Below, piece by piece: positions 57,501 to 64,000 of a stretch of 64,000 bases of DNA; within the stretch, counting starts at the first letter, position 1, and the number at the start of each line of letters is the position of its first letter. The translations under genes were made by a program, and so were the position numbers. The notes under the pieces are model-generated. The model ran no database searches. It was not told the origin of the DNA and saw nothing but the letters and a program-made list of their open reading frames with translations. The stretch is taken from contig CM075853.1 of NCBI GenBank assembly GCA_037975125.1, positions 41,297,124 through 41,361,123 on the forward strand, written 5' to 3'. The DNA comes from Latrodectus hesperus (taxonomy: Eukaryota; Arthropoda; Arachnida; Araneae; Theridiidae).

Positions 57501-57619
57501 ATTCCTAAGGTTTGTTTTTTTTTTGAAAATTATTTTTATAAATTTACTTTTCCTAACCTATTAAATATTTATCATTTTTAAGGTATATTACATTATAAAT
57601 ATTGTATTTCTCATTATTC

Positions 57620-58509
57620 TAGGAGTCGCATCCACCTTAGTGCACCACCTCACTTGATGACATACAAATTGTGCGAAGGCAGTGACTGATCGCGCAGCCA
57701 CTTCTCGAACCATAGCACACCACATTAAGTCTGTAACGCATCATTTAGTGTCTGCGCATGTCATTCGACTCCATTTACAGCAGAGTGGTCTGTCCGCAAG
57801 ACGTTCATTGCTTCGTCTACCCTTAACGCAGAACCACAGACCTCTCCACCGCCAATGGTGGGATGAAGGAAGGATGTGGACGGCAGAATGGAATGAAATT
57901 GTCTTTACTGACAGAGACACGCTTCTGTCTGCAACACCACGATGGTCGTATTCGAGTCTGGAGACACCGTTGAGAGAGTATGCTGAACAGCTGATTTATG
58001 CACCGCCATACAGGTCCTGCACTGGATATTACGGTATGGGGTGGTAATGGATATCACTCTCACATTCCTATAGTACGCATTGCAGGTACTTTAAGCAGCC
58101 AGTGCTACATCACCGAGGTATTGAAGCCAGTTGTCCTTTCCTTTTTTTTCAGTTCTGCTCCACAGTCTTATTTCAACAGGATAATGCACGACCATACGTA
58201 GCACGAATTGTCCAAGGGTTTTTCGTCAATCACCAGATTGAATTGCTTCACTGGCTGGCTCGCTTTCTAGATCCTTCACCGATAGAAAACATGTGGTCCA
58301 TGGTTGCTCAATGATTGATCCAGATTACAACCCCAACTGGTTCTAGTTCTGACACAAATGTTCTGTCTACTGATTTTGCCAAGAACCATACTTCACAGAT
58401 GTCTATAAATGTAATCATTTGATACTTAGTCAATATATTATCTACAAAATAAATTTTGTTGTGATATCTCTTGTCTTTTTTGGTGATGCAATTTGGGTGG
58501 CCAGCAGTG
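57620..58509 (+). mobile_element. 5'-truncated Tc1-type (DD34E) transposon
   Basis: The right end reads GATGCAATTTGGGTGGCCAG then CAGTG, followed by TA at 58510-58511. It resembles the TIR of the Tc1 at 47641-49049 (GCAATTTTAATGGCCAGTAGTG). The left half of the element, with the left TIR and the first HTH, is absent; similarity begins at about 57620. The two copies belong to related but distinct Tc1 subfamilies. Orientation is opposite to the other copy. Confidence 0.82.
57660..58314 (+). pseudogene. Truncated Tc1 DD34E transposase relic
   Basis: Starts inside HTH2 (VTDRAATSRTIAHHIK at about 57678, then HVIRLHLQQSGLSARR) and keeps the first Asp in EIVFTDRDT, where DES has become DRD. The frame then slips near 57905-57915, and MHRHTGPALDITVWGG continues in another frame from 57998. 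A second slip near 58130-58165 leads to FQQDNARPYVARIV and LDPSPIENMWSMVAQ, preserving Asp and Glu with 34 residues between. It stops at 58312-58314, well short of the normal C-terminus. At least two frameshifts and the missing N-terminus make it inactive. Confidence 0.85.
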
Positions 58510-59337
58510 TATTTTTAAATTAAGGCATCTATATATAAAAATTTATATTAAAATTTGAGGCAACAGCTAATAAATGTTTCAAGCACTTCTTTTTTAATAT
58601 TATTTACTCTTACTTTGACTTTAAGGAAACAAGAAATATAATAACCAAAATGTGGCATTCTTTTCAGTAATCATTTTAAAGGTGAGCCTTTTAAAATAAG
58701 AACAAAAAACAATGAAAATATTCTTTTTTATTTAGTTCAGTTGGATGACATGAAATGAAATAATGAATTATCAATCATAATTGATAATGGCTTAATCAGT
58801 TTTCTGGATTAAAAACTCAATGTAGAGCATTGTACAAGAAAATAAAAGAAATCGAGATAATTACTATTGACATTTGAAAGCTTCTTTTAAAATTTTCCTC
58901 AGCGTTTCAAGTTTACAAAGTTTAAAAATATCTATAAGGAATTCTTTAAATGATAAAGAAAAATATATTTTTACTGAAGTTAGACATCCATTTGATTAAC
59001 AGAATTTTTTACACAGACTTGTTCTTTTGACATGCCCATTTAATGTTCCTGATGGGAAAATAAATTTTTCCCTTAAGAGGTTTCAAAACAAACAATGAAT
59101 TATTCTCTTATTCTTGCAAAATTCTAAAATATTTCAAAAATACATTTCGTAATTCTATATTTTTAGAAAATTATACGCTAGGGATTTTATAAGCTTATTT
59201 TTTAATAGTAAAACAAAGTAATGTAACTTTTTCTCTAATAAATTACTGAATTGTGTTTTCCTTTGCAAATTTTATAGTTCTCATCAAATATGTTAGAATG
59301 ATTACAAGACATTTATGTTAATAAATCTTTAGGAAAT

Positions 59338-59810
<473 letters not shown>

Positions 59811-60130
59811 ATTCTGCTTTAGTAAAGTCCTAAGAAATTGACATAGAAAGTTATATTATACTGATTGTTGTAAAATTGCTTTATGAGTGATATAAGAAAG
59901 CGATTTGCTTCTTCGTAATAAGAAACCATATGTAGTAAATTTTAGCAAAGCGTTTTCATACGGTCGTATCAATTAATCACTTTAAAATATTTCATATTTA
60001 TATCCTACCGATTATTCGGTAATCTGTCTTCTTTGTTCCATCAAAAATAAAAGACCACTGACCACCCACTGACAGTAGTACTTTAAGAAGGAAATGCAAT
60101 TCGCAACTGCTGTTAAAGAGGCAATTTTTC

Positions 60131-60203
60131 ATCAGGGGACCTAAATTCGAACTCAAAGTGCAAGTCACGCCTCGACACTACATCAATCCAGTCACTGCGA
60201 TAG
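60131..60203 (-). repeat. Possible tRNA-derived SINE fragment
   Basis: On the minus strand, TTTGAGTTCGAATTTAGG resembles a Pol III B box with T-loop (GGTTCGAATCC). About 35 bases upstream, ACTGGATTGATGTAG resembles a weak A box. The surrounding GC-richer patch fits a short retroposon. I could not fold a convincing tRNA or find target duplications. An unrelated unique sequence is quite possible. Confidence 0.22.
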
Positions 60204-60448
60204 GAATTACGTGATTCCCCTTTCATCACCGGGTCTTGCAATTTGAAACCTCTTCAATCTTGATCGCTCGTTGACGGTTTCGAACCTCTCGAAATTGAGT
60301 TTCGATTCTTAGTTTACTTAGAGTTATCGGGGAAAAGGAGAACGTCAGAAATGGGTTAGATATTTTTAAATGATTTTAAGCGATGCATTGCACAAAAGTT
60401 TCGATAAATGTTTTAGATTTATTGGAAAATATATTTTACAGTATTATG

Positions 60449-60677
<229 letters not shown>

Positions 60678-61695
60678 GTAAAATGTATAATTCTTGAACA
60701 TAAATTTTTTCCTCTCCTTGATTTTATTATTTTGATACCAATGTTGAAATAAATTCATTTAAAAAATTATTCAAACTCATCTAAGATGGTTTAATAAGTT
60801 AAAACAATGAACTAACAATTTTATGTGATTTTATTTACTTATTGATTTTTCTCAGTGCATGACTGAAAAATTAAAATAACATAATTTTAAGCCATTTTGA
60901 AATAAAATTTAAGGTTATTATAATTTTAATAAAAAATAATTAATTTCATTTAAATTGATTTGAATACATAATTCAGAGTTTAATTGTTAAAATCTTTGAA
61001 CATTTCCTTTAAAAATAATTACATTCTTTTTTATTCAAAATTTTTTTATTAATAAATACTTTATCAGCAGTATATATGTATTCATATCGTATTTTGCCTT
61101 AAATTAAATTTAATTTAAAATAATTTTTATTTTTGTATTAAAAACGTTCTAATAATTGTTAGTTTATCCACGTTGTAATTAAATAGTAACTCTATTAAAT
61201 TTTCAAATCAACAAAAAAGGACAATCTATCTTTCATATTAGATTTAATATAAGAAAGTAAATTAATTATAAAATCTTTATTATTATCTTCAATTAAATTT
61301 AAAAAAATATAACTTCTCTGTTTTTGCTGAAGAACACTCTGTATACTAAAAAAGTAATTATTAGTTAAATTATTTGTTAAAACTATAAGTTGTTACTTTA
61401 ATATAAGAGCCTTATCAAAATAATAAATTATTAAAAACAATTATCCTATTGTAATAGAATTTCATTTTCATAGATTCTTTGAATAATTTGAGAAAATATG
61501 CAAATATATTTGTATTTTTATCTATTTTTAATCAATAAATTTTTTACATTTGTATGCAGCATACACATATATAAAGATATTCTTAATATGATAATGATTT
61601 TTTATTACTTTCTGAATAATAAAAAACAATAATTTGTTTCCCTGCATAACTTACATTTACTTTGAGAGAATATCAAGTTTTCTAAAATATTGTAG

Positions 61696-61854
61696 AAACT
61701 GAACGAAAATGTCTGTTTGATGAAGGAACTATTGTAAATCTCAGATGGATTGCAATAATGCGAATATTTGATGATACTGACAAAGGTTGGTCAGCAACTT
61801 GCAGATGGCTTAAGGGTTGCCAAAATCTAACAAATGCCCAAACGGAGTGGAAAG
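61696..61854 (+). other. Weak exon candidate
   Basis: The frame is open from 61686 to 61871 and translates to a mixed, non-AT-biased sequence that includes IVNLRWIAIMRIFDDTDKG and WSATCRWLKGCQNLTNAQTE. It is bounded by an acceptor-like TTTTCTAAAATATTGTAG ending at 61695 and a donor-like AAAG|GTAGAG at 61854/61855. I recognise no family. Sixty-two open codons is within chance, so the case rests on composition and on sites that are individually weak. It could equally be a relic of an unlisted transposon. Confidence 0.18.
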
Positions 61855-64000
61855 GTAGAGTTGATTTTGAATAGCTGTTTCAATGCCACTATCATTGCTA
61901 TCAACTTTTAAACACAAACTTTTCAATATTATCCCCTGATGATGATTTAGTACTTACCTTTACTACTATCTTTATGTTGTTTACATCACATACTTTTTAA
62001 TCAATATTTAGATTTCAGCTGGAAATTTTATAAAATATTTCAAATGAACCTTGCAAATTAAGATACATTAAGCTGTAAAAAAATTGAAGCATTTTAAATT
62101 ATAAAAACTTTTTTCAGTCCTGTTATTATCCTGAAGAAATTTCGAACATGTACGTTTTTGCGTACAGGTTTTATAAAAGTTTTCTTTGATGTATGTGTTT
62201 AAAAAAGAAACATTTTGTAAGAGAAATCTTTATGTTGAATTTATGTTTCATGTATGTAAGTAAAAAAATAAATAAAAGTATTCACATGAGATTCTTATAT
62301 GGAAGTAAAAATTCTTTATATATATAGTTCATGTAAAATGCATGGACAGAAGGAAATAAAGGCATATTTCACAATGCGATTACTTACTATTTGATGCATT
62401 TTCTATATCAACAGTTTTATTTATATATAAAAATATATATAGTGTATTACAACAAAAGATGGAGAAAAAACACTATGGTCTGCATAAATATTTATTTTAT
62501 ACATGTTTTAAGATATTGTGATACCACTCTTATGGGTTGTTTCTTTTCAGTGTCTCAGTTAACCGGTACACTATTATAGGTTTTAATAAATTACAATAAA
62601 GGTTATATAAATATGTAGGCACAGAAAGTTTTTACAAAAAAACTATTTCTTAACTTCTAGCCCTTATTTTTCCCATTAATTCTTAATACAAGAATTGTAA
62701 TAACGTACAAATTATGAATCTTATTTAAAATAAAGTAGATATGCAGCAACTCTTGTTCAGATTTATGATTCTTCAATATATTTTCGAAATAGATTTTGTC
62801 GTGAAAGTATTTGCTTACAGACAACCATAATATTAGAAATAACATGAATTAAACTTGAGTTACAAACCATGTAAGAGACATTACGAATAAAACTTCTGAT
62901 GTGGATATATTTGTAGTAATTTAAATATAATAAGATAGATACACTAAATTAAGCCTCCTATGGTATTAGTAATCTTATATTGACTTTTCACAATTATAAC
63001 TAATGCGATGGGCGAAATATTGATAATACATCCAAACCCACATTATTTAAAGTTAGCAACAAATAAAGAAAAAAATGTGTGAAAATTTTTCTCAAATTTA
63101 TACCAAGAATGTCTTTTAAAACAACATGCCTCTATTAAAAATGTTTTTGAAAGTTGCTCGAAACTAAATTTCAATTGATGTGAATTTTACTCAATTCTAA
63201 TAAGCTATATAAATACATAATTTACATAAATATAAAAAACTTAAATGACCTACAATTTCATGATCTTTTCATATTATCAGAATTTGAATAATTTTAGAAT
63301 TAATTAGTATATATTAAATTACGTCCTGTACAAAACTTGTTTTTAATATTAAATTGAAAGTTTATTACAATTTATGACGAATAGTTTTTGTATACATTCA
63401 CAACTTTGTAAATTTTAAGTGATAACAGATTTATTGTTTCAAGAAATATATTTCTTTAACCTTTTCTCGCAAAATATCAGTGAATATATATTATATAATG
63501 TTGAATTTCTAAAGAAATTTATATTTTCTTTGAGACAGTTTTGTTCAGCACATGTATTTTTTAATGGGCGGTTGCATGGAATTTCAAATTTTCACTTGTC
63601 AAAATAAAACCATTTTGGTATATCAATCGCCACTATAGACCGATTCCTTATTGTGTATCGAATTCGAAAGTTGAAATATATAATAATGTTCATAACACTA
63701 CTTCAATTGTCAAAAAATGAAGATTTTTGACGGTGTTATTTTTCCAGATCATATCTGGTCTAAAAAACCTTGAATTTTACTATGGAAATATGAAATGACG
63801 AAGATAATATATATTGGATATTTCAAAATTTGATGGCTAGGAAGAGAAAAGTGCTCTTATTTCTTCTGTATTATTCTGCCAAAAATATTGATACGTCAAA
63901 AGAATTTTGCTGAGGAGAAAGAAAATAGATAGTGTTGAAGAGTCTACGAGAGGAATAAATATGATATACTTTTTTTGGAAAATTGGGTTATATTTTTTTC

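Larger units (their letters stand above)
49052..57619. other. AT-rich non-coding region
   Basis: Contains two (TA)n arrays and a 94-bp tandem duplication (listed). The segments 51940-52400 and 52660-53560 are somewhat less AT-rich and may hold unrecognised old repeats. The minus-strand frame 53287-53502 spans the duplication and is not recognised. A short imperfect hairpin (TTAGTTAGGAA and inverse) lies near 57261-57296. No gene is supported. Confidence 0.5.

Overview
This window looks like a gene-poor piece of an animal nuclear genome. It is strongly AT-rich (roughly three quarters A+T by eye) and carries at least twelve long (TA)n arrays. It holds remnants or copies of eukaryotic cut-and-paste DNA transposons (DD41D Tc1/mariner relatives, DD34D mariner, DD34E Tc1, pogo/Tigger, hAT) and of non-LTR retrotransposons. 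There is no operon structure, no Shine-Dalgarno spacing and no CRISPR. The transposase set and the composition suggest an arthropod, and an arachnid such as a spider is my best guess. That is inference, and the species cannot be named from the sequence. I found no convincing host gene. The window reads as intergenic or intronic DNA.

Layout. 1-1006: AT-rich, nothing recognised. 1007-2317: DD41D element with short terminal inverted repeats (TIRs) and a broken transposase on the minus strand. 2320-8815: AT-rich, with one (TA)n array. 8816-9260: decayed LINE RNase H and C-terminal tail. 9261-13400: AT-rich, with one (TA)n array. 13401-15772: Tigger/pogo element, minus strand, heavily mutated. 15775-22780: AT-rich. 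22815-23640: very old Tc1-like relic, minus strand. 25852-29197: the densest part of the window. An almost pristine DD41D element (25935-27866, intact 359-aa transposase, TIRs of about 274 bp) and a broken mariner (27941-29195) sit in what looks like one original (TA)n array. 29198-41057: AT-rich, with small duplications and hairpins. 41236-about 43850: hAT relic related to the GTF2IRD2/Charlie transposase group, interrupted by an 820-bp non-LTR insertion with a 14-bp target-site duplication. 43850-47586: AT-rich. 47587-49049: Tc1 element with a one-base frameshift and an inverted stub of its own end next to it. 49052-57619: AT-rich, with two (TA)n arrays and a 94-bp tandem duplication. 57620-58509: 5'-truncated Tc1. 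58512-64000: AT-rich, with a 465-bp compound TA array, a 223-bp TA array, a possible tRNA-derived SINE and one weak exon candidate.

How the parts relate. Every DNA transposon whose ends I could define, apart from the hAT, sits on a TA dinucleotide, as expected for Tc1/mariner/pogo. The (TA)n arrays are dense target substrate, and two elements used one array. Only the DD41D element at 25935-27866 has an uninterrupted transposase; the Tc1 at 47641-49049 is one base away. The others are relics of different ages. I see no evidence of a novel multi-gene system. The most rewarding objects are the intact DD41D element with long TIRs, the double insertion into one microsatellite, the inverted Tc1 end-stub, and the internally deleted LINE nested in the hAT.
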